From: a virus | Reading direction: 5' to 3' (one strand) | IMG/VR virus record: IMGVR_UViG_3300032893_003185 | Location: 1-39,346 of that record | DNA length: 39,346 nt | Part shown: positions 20,147 through 27,983 of the stretch, in pieces | Layout of the letters: each line of letters opens with the position of its first letter | How positions within the stretch are numbered: the stretch's first letter is position 1 | Notes under the pieces: model-generated | Databases searched by the model: none | What the model was told of the DNA's origin: nothing | What the model saw: only the letters and a program-made list of their open reading frames with translations | Made by a program: the position numbers and the translations under genes

Positions 20147-20284
20147 CTACCTCGTAGAGAGCCCTAATCTCTCTTTACAATCATTAAGGCGCCTATGAAA
20201 GTCATTGAAATTGTTTCCGACGCCAGGTGGGCGATCCAATATCCTCCAGCACTCCTCGATGCATTGGTCGACGGGGAAGCGTCG
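20147..20284 (-). pseudogene. 3' fragment of a low-GC gene at the second prophage boundary
   Basis: A frame without a credible start codon runs from the stop at 20285-20287 to TAG at 20147. It encodes RRFPVDQCIEECWRILDRPP and GVGNNFNDFHRRLNDCKERL, GLSTR, which reads like true protein. Its end overlaps the ribosome-binding site of the next remnant with a five-base gap, an operon-like arrangement. The 5' end is replaced by the terminator of the second prophage, so the prophage junction is probably near 20285-20300. Confidence 0.45.
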
Positions 20285-20301
20285 TCACGCAGGGTTGGGT
20301 G

Positions 20302-20328
20302 AAAAAGCAGCCGCCCTCTCCCGGCGGC
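20302..20328 (-). terminator. Rho-independent terminator of the second prophage late operon
   Basis: On the minus strand a GCCGCC/GGCGGC stem (20328-20323 with 20315-20310) around GGGAGAG is followed by TGCTTTTT. It lies just after the Rz1-like stop codon and closes the late operon. Confidence 0.8.
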
Positions 20329-20333
20329 CCCGC

Positions 20334-20684
20334 CTAAAACCTCAGCCATCCCCACAACCCGGCCGGCCTTGCGGCCCCCGCCTTCGCCCGCTCGGCCTCG
20401 CAGCGCGTCTCGATGTCGAGCACATCGCCCAGGCGCCCGTTGGCCTGGTCCAGGCGCGCGGTCTGGCCGTCCAGGGCGATCCACAGCGCGCCCGCCGTGG
20501 CGTCAGCCGCCGGCAGCGGGGTCGGCGGCACCGGCGTCCGATAGGCCTGCGGGATCAGGGCCGAGCAGTTGAACGCAGGCGGGGTCGCCTCGATACGCGC
20601 CATAGAGGCACAGCCCACGACGGCCGGCGCTGTTGAGGCCAGGATCAAGGCCCTGGCCAGAGCCGGGTGCGGTTTGGATCGCAT
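20334..20684 (-). CDS. Rz1-like outer-membrane spanin lipoprotein
   Basis: This 116-residue lipoprotein has the signal MRSKPHPALARALILASTAP and lipobox VVGC with C25. A Pro-rich stretch (YRTPVPPTPLPAADATAG) and a helix (LDGQTARLDQANGRLGDVLD) follow. It starts inside the Rz-like gene in another frame and runs past its end, the classic overlapping Rz/Rz1 layout. An AGGAG lies about eight bases before the ATG. It would pair with the Rz-like protein to fuse the membranes at lysis. Confidence 0.83.
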   Translation of the reverse strand: MRSKPHPALARALILASTAPAVVGCASMARIEATPPAFNCSALIPQAYRTPVPPTPLPAADATAGALWIALDGQTARLDQANGRLGDVLDIETRCEAERAKAGAARPAGLWGWLRF

Positions 20685-20940
20685 GGTCGTTCTCCTCGTG
20701 CCGGGCCTCGCCGGCCGCATCGCGGGCCGCGCCGGCGGCGATCACGGTTCCGGCGGCTTGACTGGCCTTGGCGTCGGCGTTCGCCATCGCCGCCGCGCCC
20801 TTGGCCGCCTCCAGTTCGGCCTGCAGCCTGGCCGCGTGACCGGCTTCCGCGCGCCATAGCCACAGCGCCAAGGCCAGCAGCGACGTGAGCAAAGCCATCG
20901 CCGCCGCCCGCCAATGAGTCAGGATCAGCGCCCAGGTCAT
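20503..20940 (-). CDS. Rz-like inner-membrane spanin
   Basis: This 145-residue protein has one N-terminal membrane helix (AAMALLTSLLALALWLWRAE) and an Ala/Glu-rich coiled coil (AARLQAELEAAKGAAAMANA), as in i-spanins. Its last third is Gly/Ala/Pro-rich because the bases also encode the Rz1-like protein. ATG at 20940 overlaps the endolysin stop (ATGA). Order is holin, endolysin, Rz, Rz1. Confidence 0.8.
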   Translation of the reverse strand: MTWALILTHWRAAAMALLTSLLALALWLWRAEAGHAARLQAELEAAKGAAAMANADAKASQAAGTVIAAGAARDAAGEARHEENDHAIQTAPGSGQGLDPGLNSAGRRGLCLYGAYRGDPACVQLLGPDPAGLSDAGAADPAAGG

Positions 20941-21431
20941 GCGGTCGCCTCCTGCGCGCGCGCCGCCGCCAGCGCCTCGGCCGTCACCGTGTCCACCCGC
21001 TTCAGCCAACCCGCGCCGAACGCGGGAAAGCCGGCCAGGGTGCGATAGCGGGCCGCCCGCGCCGCGCTCATCCGCCCGATACGCTCGCTCGCGCTTCCCG
21101 CCCCCGCGGTGGCCAACAGGCGCCGGGCCTCGCCCACGCCCATGTTGACCGCCGCATCGAACGCCATCAGGTCCAGCCCGGCCGCCAGTGCCTCGCACCC
21201 CGCCGGCCGCCAGTAGAAGGCGCGATAAAGGCTCGCCGCCTCGCCCAGGGTCATATCGCGCAGCGAGTCGGGGGTCGCCGGGCGCCCCAGCGCACGCGAA
21301 TAGGCCGCCAGGGTCACGCCCATATTGGTCGGGCCGCCCCGGTCGCGCGGATCGTCGACATAGCCGCCCTCCAGGGCCAGCACCGTCTGCAGGCACGCCT
21401 CGAACCGGCCCTCGGCCGGCGCGGCGCTCAT
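20937..21431 (-). CDS. GH108 endolysin of the second prophage
   Basis: This 164-residue muramidase has the GH108 motif LEGGYVDDPRDRGGPTNMGV near 20-39 with the catalytic Glu21, then YRAFYWRPAGCEALAAGLDL and FDAAVNMGVGEARRLL. It cleaves peptidoglycan at lysis. There is no signal peptide. It is shorter than the endolysin of the Mu-like phage and lacks its calcium-like loop; the two are clearly different genes. ATG at 21431 overlaps the holin-like stop (ATGA). Confidence 0.92.
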   Translation of the reverse strand: MSAAPAEGRFEACLQTVLALEGGYVDDPRDRGGPTNMGVTLAAYSRALGRPATPDSLRDMTLGEAASLYRAFYWRPAGCEALAAGLDLMAFDAAVNMGVGEARRLLATAGAGSASERIGRMSAARAARYRTLAGFPAFGAGWLKRVDTVTAEALAAARAQEATA

Positions 21432-21742
21432 GCGCCGGGCTCGGTGGGATTGGTCCAGCGGATCAGCCCGGCGATGGCCGCGATCATCGCCGGCGCATAG
21501 GCCGTCAGCGCGGCCAGCAAGCCCGCCCAGGTGGCCCAGGCCGCCTTCTGCAGCACCAGCGCCCCCACAATCACGGCGGGCAGGATCACCAGCAGGTGCA
21601 CGCACACCAGCGCGCCCAGCACGCGCCCGATCGCGGGGGTTGCGTTGTCGGCGCCGGACAGCAGCAGCACGCACCAGCCGCTCCAGGTCGCGGGCGCGCG
21701 CGCCGGCGCGCGTGAAGGCGCCGCCGCGGATGCGTCGGTCAT
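21428..21742 (-). CDS. membrane protein, probable holin
   Basis: This 104-residue protein has two or three membrane helices (LGALVCVHLLVILPAVIVGA, LVLQKAAWATWAGLLAALTA, YAPAMIAAIAGLI) after a Pro/Ala-rich start. It directly precedes the endolysin. ATG at 21742 with GGAG six bases before it is preferred over a TTG four codons upstream. Its first 20 residues are low complexity. Holin function is inferred from topology and neighbours. Confidence 0.72.
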   Translation of the reverse strand: MTDASAAAPSRAPARAPATWSGWCVLLLSGADNATPAIGRVLGALVCVHLLVILPAVIVGALVLQKAAWATWAGLLAALTAYAPAMIAAIAGLIRWTNPTEPGA

Positions 21743-21779
21743 GGCAGTCTCCAAGATTGAGGGAAGGCGCCGGCGGGGC

Positions 21780-22715
21780 CTAGGCCGCCGCGTCCTCGTT
21801 GCGCTCGCGGAAATAGTCGCGCGCCTGGTCGATCAGCCGGCGCTTGTCGGTGGCCCATTGCAGCAGGCCATGCCGGTCATAGGCCACGTCCCGCGCGGGA
21901 TCGTAGGCGTTGCCGGTCAAGATCTCCCACCGTTCCACATAGCGCCGGTCCGCCTTGTGACCGTGAAAGCGGTGGTGGATCGCGCCGGGCAGATAACCGA
22001 TGTTGCGCTTGACCGCCGCCTCGGCCCGCGCCTGCCACGCGAGCACCATCTCCTTGTAGTTGCGGTGAATTCCGCCAGGATAGGACTGCTCGCCCTGCCC
22101 GATCAGGGCGCACGCCATATGGTGGTCGCCCGCCCCCATCACCGCCCGGTCGATCATGCCGCCCACCGCGTTCCACGCCTCCATGCGCCAGAACCAGGCA
22201 TAGCCGGGATGCCAATAGGGCCCGCCATAGCGATGCCCGCCCAGCCGGTTGTTCGGCCCCAGCCGCGCGCCCTGACGCCAACAATAGGCGAAGCCCTTGT
22301 GCGTCTGCATCGGCTCGCCCTGCGGCCCATAGTCGATCGCATGGCTGAACGGCTGCACCACGTCATAGTGCTGCAGATATTCCACCGTCTCGCTCGCCCA
22401 GTCGTCGCGCTCGAACGCCACATCGCCGTCGACCCAGCCCAGATAGCGCGCCTCGGGCGGCAGGTGACGCGCGCCCACATTGATCAGGTTCTCCTTCAGC
22501 CACAGCTCGCTGTCGCAGCGCACGCGAATGTGGCGCGGATTTTCCGGGTCCAGCACCGCCGGCTCGCGCTCGCCGAACGTCGCCTCCACCACCCACACCG
22601 TCGCGCCCGAGGCCTCCATCCGGGGCAGGAACTCCCGAAACAGCCGCACCCGCGAGCGATAGCGCACGGGGTTGGACATGACCGCAATGACATGCAGGTC
22701 CGACGCGGAAAGCAT
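21780..22715 (-). CDS. glycosyltransferase-like protein (GT-A type)
   Basis: This 311-residue protein begins with a Rossmann-like strand (LHVIAVMSNPVRYRSRVRLF) and has a metal-binding DxD motif, GWVDGDVAFERDDW (D96, D98). Further on, GGPYWHPGYAWFWRMEAWNA and GAGDHHMACALIG resemble the acceptor side of family-2-like enzymes. It would transfer a sugar to a surface polysaccharide, a protein or DNA; the acceptor cannot be told. It faces away from an acyltransferase gene, so surface conversion of the lysogen is plausible. ATG at 22715 has AGG six bases before it. Confidence 0.75.
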   Translation of the reverse strand: MLSASDLHVIAVMSNPVRYRSRVRLFREFLPRMEASGATVWVVEATFGEREPAVLDPENPRHIRVRCDSELWLKENLINVGARHLPPEARYLGWVDGDVAFERDDWASETVEYLQHYDVVQPFSHAIDYGPQGEPMQTHKGFAYCWRQGARLGPNNRLGGHRYGGPYWHPGYAWFWRMEAWNAVGGMIDRAVMGAGDHHMACALIGQGEQSYPGGIHRNYKEMVLAWQARAEAAVKRNIGYLPGAIHHRFHGHKADRRYVERWEILTGNAYDPARDVAYDRHGLLQWATDKRRLIDQARDYFRERNEDAAA

Positions 22716-22788
22716 GAAGGCCTCGCTTGATGCAAAAATAAGGAAACGGGATGTGACGGCGGCCTTGAGCGCTGGCTCCGGCGCCCAC

Positions 22789-22829
22789 CGCCTGGTCAGG
22801 CGCCGGCGGCTCTGACCGAAAGCCGCCGG
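22789..22829. other. hairpin pair between divergent cargo genes
   Basis: A small dyad (GCCTG-GT-CAGGC, 22789-22800) is followed by a strong one (CCGGCGGCT 22803-22811, AGCCGCCGG 22821-22829). They lie in the 205-base gap between the divergent glycosyltransferase and acyltransferase genes, away from any stop codon, so termination is an odd explanation. Protein binding or a module scar is possible. The rest of the gap holds nothing I can name. Confidence 0.4.
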
Positions 22830-22920
22830 ACCGGCCGCCGAAGCGCCGACGGGCCGCCGCGCAATTGATCGGGGTCGGGCGCCGGGCTAGAAAAGAAGCG
22901 CCCAGTCCGGGCGGTCAGCG

Positions 22921-24039
22921 TTGGGCGTCATCGATGGACGAAATTCAATCGCCGCCCCCGCGAGACCGCATGTGTGGGTCGACGCCCTGCGCGGCCTGGC
23001 GGCGTGCCTGGTCGTCGTGTCCCACTATCTGTGGACTCCTTTGGCCGCCTACGAAGGCGTGTGGCACTACATCATCAGCCCGGGCGAGGCCGGCGTGGCC
23101 GCGTTCTTCTGCATCAGCGGCCTGGTCATTCCCTTCTCGGTCCGCAAGGACAGCGGGCCCAAGGGCGCCGCCGGCTTCCTGATCAACCGCGCCTTCCGCC
23201 TCTACCCGGCCTATTGGATCGCGGTCCTAGTCGCCGTGCTGGCCAGCCACCCGCCGCTGCGCAACGTGCTGATCAATCTGACCATGGCGCACCGCTTCGT
23301 CGGCGTGCCCGACGTCATCGCCGTGTTCTGGACCCTGCAGGTCGAGATCGTGTTCTACGCGATCATCACCGCGTTCCTGGTCCTGGGCGTCAACAACCGG
23401 TCCAAGGCCTATTGGGTGTCGTGGATCGTGGCCCTGTCGCTGGCCCTGGCGTGCGGCCTGACGCGGTATGTCCTCCACATCAAGGCGCCGGTGGCCCTGT
23501 TCGCCGGCCTGACCGTGATGTTCGGGGTCGCGACCTATTTCGAGAACGGCCTTCGCCGGGCGCTGGGTCCCCGCCTGCTGCACGCCGTTCTGGCCGCCTC
23601 GGTGCTCATCCTCCCGGCCACCTGGATCATGTCCTACATGCAGAACTGGGGCTACGGAGAGGTCAAATACCTGTCGGGCATAACCTCCATCGTCAACTAC
23701 AGCGTCGCCACCCTGACCTTCGTCCTGTTTTCCCGGATCAAGAAGGTCTGGGGCGTCTTCGTCTTCCTGGGCGACATCAGCTACCCGCTCTATCTGTTCC
23801 ACGCGCCGATCCACGACCTCATCGTGGCCAAGCTGTCGTCCCACCTCGGTTTCTGGGGCGCCACCGGCCTCAGCGTGGTCGCCGCCCTGATCCTGGCCAC
23901 CCTGGTGCACCGGATCATCGAGCGCCCGATGATCGCGCTCGGCCGACGCCTCGCCAAACCTCTGCGCATGGCGTCCAGCCAGCCCCCGCCGCCCCTCGGC
24001 CAGCCCCTCCCCGACACGCCTGCGACGGCGGACGCGTAA
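22921..24039 (+). CDS. acyltransferase family 3 membrane protein (OafA-type)
   Basis: This 372-residue protein has about ten membrane helices and the family start VWVDALRGLAACLVVVSHYL with D21, R24 and the essential-type His35. NRAFRLYPAYWIAVLVAVLA and FWTLQVEIVFYAIITAFLVL are also typical, as is LGDISYPLYLFHAPIHDLIV. Such enzymes acetylate O-antigen or other glycans across the inner membrane. Phage versions change the host serotype and block superinfection. The start is TTG at 22921; GTG at 22972 would also keep the whole domain. It is read against the late genes, as cargo. Confidence 0.88.
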   Translation: MGVIDGRNSIAAPARPHVWVDALRGLAACLVVVSHYLWTPLAAYEGVWHYIISPGEAGVAAFFCISGLVIPFSVRKDSGPKGAAGFLINRAFRLYPAYWIAVLVAVLASHPPLRNVLINLTMAHRFVGVPDVIAVFWTLQVEIVFYAIITAFLVLGVNNRSKAYWVSWIVALSLALACGLTRYVLHIKAPVALFAGLTVMFGVATYFENGLRRALGPRLLHAVLAASVLILPATWIMSYMQNWGYGEVKYLSGITSIVNYSVATLTFVLFSRIKKVWGVFVFLGDISYPLYLFHAPIHDLIVAKLSSHLGFWGATGLSVVAALILATLVHRIIERPMIALGRRLAKPLRMASSQPPPPLGQPLPDTPATADA

Positions 24040-24073
24040 GGGGTTGGGGGCGGCCAGACAGGGGGCTTTTTGA

Positions 24074-24271
24074 ATGACGTCTAGCGGCGCGATCATTTTG
24101 ACACTGGTGCTAGCGGCCATGGCGGGTGCAGTTCTGGGAGCAAAAGTCCGTTGTGACGACCCGCGGCGACGAATGATCAATGCCGCCAAATGGAGCGGTC
24201 TATTCGCGGTGGGCGCAGCTGCCGGTTGGATTTTGCTCAAGCTCATTTCAACGGTTGCCGGGGGCGGATGA
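24074..24271 (+). CDS. small two-span membrane protein
   Basis: This 65-residue protein has two membrane helices (AIILTLVLAAMAGAVLGAKV and WSGLFAVGAAAGWILLKLIS) around a basic loop (RCDDPRRRMINAAK). It follows the acyltransferase by 34 bases on the same strand and may be co-transcribed. No family is recognised. It could assist the acyltransferase or act in exclusion. Confidence 0.55.
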   Translation: MTSSGAIILTLVLAAMAGAVLGAKVRCDDPRRRMINAAKWSGLFAVGAAAGWILLKLISTVAGGG

Positions 24272-24318
24272 GCCGCAGCTCAGTATCGCTGAGAGCGCCT
24301 CGCCTATTGCGCTCGCCG

Positions 24319-25539
24319 CTAGAACGCTCCCACCAAGGCCCGCGTTACGCCGGCGGCGATGTCCTCGTAGCCTGCAATGGACGGGTGATATTGGGCCGCC
24401 GATCCTGCCCAGCCCTGGCTTTGCGCCTGCGCCATGCCGCCGACCCGGCCGTTCCAATCGATCATTGGCACGTTAAGCGCTCCGGCCACGCTCCGCACCG
24501 ACGAAACGTATGGAGCCTGGACCGCTGCAGTAACGACGCTGGTCAGGGTTGGAAACGGCGTCATGATGATAACGTCAGACTTACCCAGCGTCGTCACAGC
24601 ACCGGCGATCGCCGTCAGATTGGCGGCGGTATTGGCCGCGCCGACGCCGTAAATCCAATCGTTGATTCCCAGGCTGATGATGTTGAGCGATGCCTGATAG
24701 GCGGTCGACTTGAGCACGAGGCCAGGATTCCAAGCCGAAGCAGTCGCCGCCCATTGCGTAGTCGTTGATCCACCCGCGCCCATGTTGCGGATGCGCACTC
24801 GGTGAATAGTCGAGTTGTAGAAATCGACACCGGCGATGTAGAGCGTGCCAGAGCCTGTCCGCTGGAGGCAAAGCGAATGCGTCGCTGACGCGCCGAGGCT
24901 GATTGTCAGGGTGTTGATGCCGCTACCGGTCGTGGAATTGGCTCCGCTGACCGACCCGCTGTCCACTTGGTAGGTGAAAGACGCCGAGCTTCCGGTGCTG
25001 ATGTAGAAGATCGTGGCGTGATCTTCGGCGAGGGCTGTAGTGGTCGTCAGACAGTTGGTGGTCGTGCTGTTCTGATCAGGTTGACCGCCAGGTATATTGG
25101 AACCCAAAGCGCTCGGAGCCCACCCGGAGCCGTCGCTGACGTTCGGATAATAGCCTGCCAATGTCGAGCCGTGCGCCCCGGCAGAGCCGTCCCCGAACCA
25201 GTTATCGGCCGAGGCTGGAATGCCGCTGGCGGTGAGTTGCGCGGCCAAGTCGGTAGGAAACGAAGTGACCCGCGCATTGGCATAGACTGCATCGGCCGCC
25301 CCCGTGGAGTTGACGCCCGCTGACGTGCTGTCGCCGATGATATTGACAACTGTGTCGGAGACGCCCGCGCGAGTATTGGCAAGCGCCAGCCGAAAGTTCG
25401 CTAGGTTGGCATACGAGAGGTTATAAGCCCCGGGGATCGCGTCAGTGTTGCTGAACATGGGCCCCATACCCACCGGCACCGCCCACGCCGGCTTGGCGAC
25501 GGCGAGGAGCGCCGCGAGGGCGCAGAGAAGACGCTTCAT
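24319..25539 (-). CDS. secreted SGNH/GDSL-type esterase
   Basis: This 406-residue protein has a signal peptide (MKRLLCALAALLAVAKPAWA) and SGNH blocks: NIIGDSTSAG with Ser71, SLGINDW with N293, and AAQYHPSIAGY with His385. A beta-rich insertion near 180-260 looks like a carbohydrate-binding jelly roll. Such phage enzymes remove acetyl groups from surface glycans. Its GC content is visibly lower than that of its neighbours, a sign of later arrival. It stands downstream of tail and fibre genes, so it may be part of the particle, although a signal peptide would be unusual for that. Confidence 0.82.
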   Translation of the reverse strand: MKRLLCALAALLAVAKPAWAVPVGMGPMFSNTDAIPGAYNLSYANLANFRLALANTRAGVSDTVVNIIGDSTSAGVNSTGAADAVYANARVTSFPTDLAAQLTASGIPASADNWFGDGSAGAHGSTLAGYYPNVSDGSGWAPSALGSNIPGGQPDQNSTTTNCLTTTTALAEDHATIFYISTGSSASFTYQVDSGSVSGANSTTGSGINTLTISLGASATHSLCLQRTGSGTLYIAGVDFYNSTIHRVRIRNMGAGGSTTTQWAATASAWNPGLVLKSTAYQASLNIISLGINDWIYGVGAANTAANLTAIAGAVTTLGKSDVIIMTPFPTLTSVVTAAVQAPYVSSVRSVAGALNVPMIDWNGRVGGMAQAQSQGWAGSAAQYHPSIAGYEDIAAGVTRALVGAF

Positions 25540-25550
25540 GACGGCGGCCC

Positions 25551-25964
25551 TCATTTCAGGTTGGCGTAGGCGCAGGTCGCGGTCGTGCCGCTGGCGTTCA
25601 CGGTGGTGATGGCGATGGGCCAGGTCTGCTGGCCGGCCTGCGCCGCCCACACGCCGGTCGATCCGTCGGCGTAGGTCACGCTCACATTGCCCGCCGCGGT
25701 GCAGGTCGCCTTGAGCGTGCGGCGCGCCTGGCTGTCGGCCGCGCCCACGGTCAGGGCCACCTCGCCCTGGAACGGCGCGTTGTTCGAGGCGCCCCCGACA
25801 TCGGTCTGCGGCAGGGGCGTGGCGGCGGTCACCGCCACGGCGTTGACGCCGTCGGGCGCGGTATAGCCGATCGGGCCGGGCGCGGCCTGGGCGGCGCCGG
25901 CGGCGGCCGAAGCCAGGGCGGCGAGCGCCAGCGCGACCGCGGCGCAAAGCCGTGTCTGGGTCAT
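25551..25964 (-). CDS. secreted Ala/Thr-rich protein
   Basis: This 137-residue protein has a signal peptide (MTQTRLCAAVALALAALASA, then AAGAAQAAPGP) and a beta-rich body (NVSVTYADGSTGVWAAQAGQ) with a Cys pair (TCTAAG and TCAYAN) that could form a disulfide. It precedes the esterase by 11 bases and is probably made with it. An immunoglobulin-like glycan-facing domain is possible. No family is recognised. Confidence 0.65.
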   Translation of the reverse strand: MTQTRLCAAVALALAALASAAAGAAQAAPGPIGYTAPDGVNAVAVTAATPLPQTDVGGASNNAPFQGEVALTVGAADSQARRTLKATCTAAGNVSVTYADGSTGVWAAQAGQQTWPIAITTVNASGTTATCAYANLK

Positions 25965-26015
25965 GATGTCCTCGTGGGTGGGGCCGCCGGGAGGGCGGCG
26001 GGGAATTGAGCCGGG

Positions 26016-26327
26016 TCAGTCGCCCGCGGCGCCGCGCCGGGGACGCGCGCGCAGCATCAAGTGGGTCACGCTGTCCTCCACCTGCTCGAAGCGGCGAGCG
26101 AAGGTAGTCTTGATCTCGTCGACGCTGGCCTTGAGCGCCTGCAGCGTGGCGGTGATCGCCGCCAGGGCCGCGCCGCTGTCCTCGCCCTGCCGGGCGCGCG
26201 CCTCCAGGCCCTCGACCCGCGCCGACAGCTTGCCGAGGTGAAAAGCGAACAGCGCCGCCTGGATCACCAGGCCAAGCGCGGTCAACGCCACGCCGGCCAG
26301 GGCCATCACATCCACGCTCGGCGCCAT
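26016..26327 (-). CDS. membrane-anchored coiled-coil protein
   Basis: This 103-residue protein has one membrane helix (LAGVALTALGLVIQAALFAF) followed by coiled coil (KLSARVEGLEARARQGEDSG, LQALKASVDEIKTTFARRFE) and a basic end. The layout recalls DUF2730-type or spanin-like phage proteins. Its role is unknown. It follows the 321-residue structural gene by three bases. Confidence 0.6.
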   Translation of the reverse strand: MAPSVDVMALAGVALTALGLVIQAALFAFHLGKLSARVEGLEARARQGEDSGAALAAITATLQALKASVDEIKTTFARRFEQVEDSVTHLMLRARPRRGAAGD

Positions 26328-26330
26328 GGG

Positions 26331-27296
26331 CTATAAGCCGCTCAGGACGCTGCTGATCAGGGGGTTAAGCCAGGAATTGAAGCTGCCGCTCTCATTATCG
26401 CTCGCCGTCTCGTTGGTCCTGTCGATGTTGCCCGTCGTGCTCGTCGTCCCGTCATTGTTCGGGAACGTCCCAAGGGTCGAGTTCATCAGGCCCTGCATGG
26501 TGATCGGATACTGCTGGGCCAGTTGCCACTGCTGATAGGCGTCGTTCAGCGCCTGTTGCTGGTTGGCCTGCTGGGCGTCGCCCGCCGCGCCGATGGCGCC
26601 GGCCCGCTGCAGCGCCTGGGTCAGCTGGGTGTTGCCGAGCGTACCCAGAGTGTTGGCGGCGTTGAGATTGAGCGACGCGCCCTGCAGGCCCGCGCTCTGG
26701 TTGGCCTGGGCCGCCTGCATCTGCCGGGCGAGGTCGCTCTGGGCCGCGCTCTGGGCCTGGGCGTAGTTCGACTGGTTCAGGCTGGCCAGAGTGGCCGCCT
26801 GCTGCCTCGCATAGCTGTCGTCGGTCAGGTTCTGCAGCACCGCCGAGCGCGAACCGCCGAACGCTCCGGCCTGGGTCGCCTGGGCCTGGTCGCCCGCGTC
26901 GGCGATGGCCTGCTGGCGGTTCAGGTCGCTCAGCGTGCTGTCGATCACGCTCTGCTGATAGGGGTTCATGTAGCTCGACAGGTCGGCGCCCGCCAACTGC
27001 GGCGCCGAGATCGTCTGGGGCGTATAGGCGCCCACGCCCTGCGCCAGGTTGATCGCGCCGCCCACCGGCGCCGAGCCGGTCTGGTTGTCATAGACGCCCG
27101 CCTGGGCGTTCTGCGCCGCGATCTGGTCGGGCGTGAAGCTGGCGACCATCTGGCCCGTATAGGGCTGAAACGGCGTGCTGGTCAGGGCCTGGGCGTGCGC
27201 CAGATTGCTGTTCAGCGCGGCGTCCAGCGTCGGATTGGGCGTATAGGTCGAGGTTCCGGAGGAGCTCTGCTGGCTCCCCCCGAGGGACAGGCTCAT
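26331..27296 (-). CDS. Gln/Ala-rich probable virion protein
   Basis: This 321-residue protein starts with a Ser/Thr-rich segment (MSLSLGGSQQSSSGTSTYTP) and continues with NPYQQSVIDSTLSDLNRQQA and long Gln/Ala/Asn-rich helices. Proteins of this style occur in short-tailed phages near tail and ejection proteins. Its overlap with the acetyltransferase-like gene (27293-27296) and its position in the tail block support a structural or ejection role. The identity is not certain. Confidence 0.6.
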   Translation of the reverse strand: MSLSLGGSQQSSSGTSTYTPNPTLDAALNSNLAHAQALTSTPFQPYTGQMVASFTPDQIAAQNAQAGVYDNQTGSAPVGGAINLAQGVGAYTPQTISAPQLAGADLSSYMNPYQQSVIDSTLSDLNRQQAIADAGDQAQATQAGAFGGSRSAVLQNLTDDSYARQQAATLASLNQSNYAQAQSAAQSDLARQMQAAQANQSAGLQGASLNLNAANTLGTLGNTQLTQALQRAGAIGAAGDAQQANQQQALNDAYQQWQLAQQYPITMQGLMNSTLGTFPNNDGTTSTTGNIDRTNETASDNESGSFNSWLNPLISSVLSGL

Positions 27297-27724
27297 GGGG
27301 TCAGGTCCTTGCTATAAACAGTCCAGCCAGTTCGGTAGCCGAGCGCCGCCAGCGCCCGCGCCCACCCGGTCCGTGGCCCGCCGCCCATCAGGCGCGCGCA
27401 GCCCTGCGTTCTCGCCCACGCCACGATGGCCGGCTCCATCGCCAGCAGCGCCTTGAGGTCGCCGCCGAGCAGCCAGATGTTGCAGGCCCGCAGGCGCGGG
27501 TAATCGTAGAATTCCGTCACCACCGCGCAGCGGCGCCCTGGCCAGAAGTGCGCCCGCCCCTGCTCGATCAGCCGCGCCACGTCCTCGATGTCATGCGTGC
27601 CGCCGGCGTGCGCCAGCGCCGCCTCGATGTACGGGAGGCAACGCGCCCAGGCCTGGGCCGGTGTTTCGGGCGCGGGCGATTGATCCGTGTGCGCAGGCTG
27701 AGCGGCGAGCCGGGGCGGGACCAT
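27293..27724 (-). CDS. GNAT-like phage protein
   Basis: This 143-residue protein resembles short GNAT-fold proteins carried in the tail region of podophages (T7 gp13-type). The core is ARLIEQGRAHFWPGRRCAVV, NIWLLGGDLKALLAMEPAIV and RLMGGGPRTGWARALAALGY. A classical acetyl-CoA loop (RxxGxG/A) is only partly visible. ATG at 27724 has GAGG six bases before it. Whether it acetylates anything is unknown. Confidence 0.65.
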   Translation of the reverse strand: MVPPRLAAQPAHTDQSPAPETPAQAWARCLPYIEAALAHAGGTHDIEDVARLIEQGRAHFWPGRRCAVVTEFYDYPRLRACNIWLLGGDLKALLAMEPAIVAWARTQGCARLMGGGPRTGWARALAALGYRTGWTVYSKDLTP

Positions 27725-27778
27725 GCGATGCCTCTTTGTTAGACCAGACGGGATAGGCCAGCCCGCCGCTGCAGACGT

Positions 27779-27973
27779 TCAGATCGCCGTCCAGATCAGC
27801 GCGCCCGAACTGTCCACCGTCAGTCTGCCGACCGTCCCGTCGGGCTTGGCCAGCAACACGAACGGCAAAGCCACCCCGCGCTTGAGGTTGTCGGCGTCGG
27901 CCTGCTCCAGGGCGCCGCGCAGGCGGGCCTGGTCGGCCGCATCGTAGCGGGCGGGCGCGGCGGCGAGCTTCAT
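27779..27973 (-). CDS. small protein next to tail genes
   Basis: This 64-residue protein (DQARLRGALEQADADNLKRG, LPFVLLAKPDGTVGRLTVDS) has a helical start and a beta C-terminus. The ATG at 27973 has GAGG six bases before it, just past the stop of the 500-residue protein. No family is recognised. It is probably a minor virion or chaperone protein. Confidence 0.6.
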   Translation of the reverse strand: MKLAAAPARYDAADQARLRGALEQADADNLKRGVALPFVLLAKPDGTVGRLTVDSSGALIWTAI

Positions 27974-27983
27974 GGGCAGCCTC

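Noticed and set aside
19853-20167. 104-codon plus-strand frame in the seam
   Set aside because: It crosses the proposed phage end and repeats; the minus-strand readings have a ribosome-binding site and more protein-like sequence.
23227-24246. 339-codon minus-strand frame opposite the acyltransferase
   Set aside because: His/Gln/Arg-rich mirror frame; the plus-strand frame has clear membrane helices and family motifs.
24276-24300. Hairpin CTCAG-TATCG-CTGAG after the small membrane protein as terminator
   Set aside because: Only five pairs and no T-run; too weak to call.
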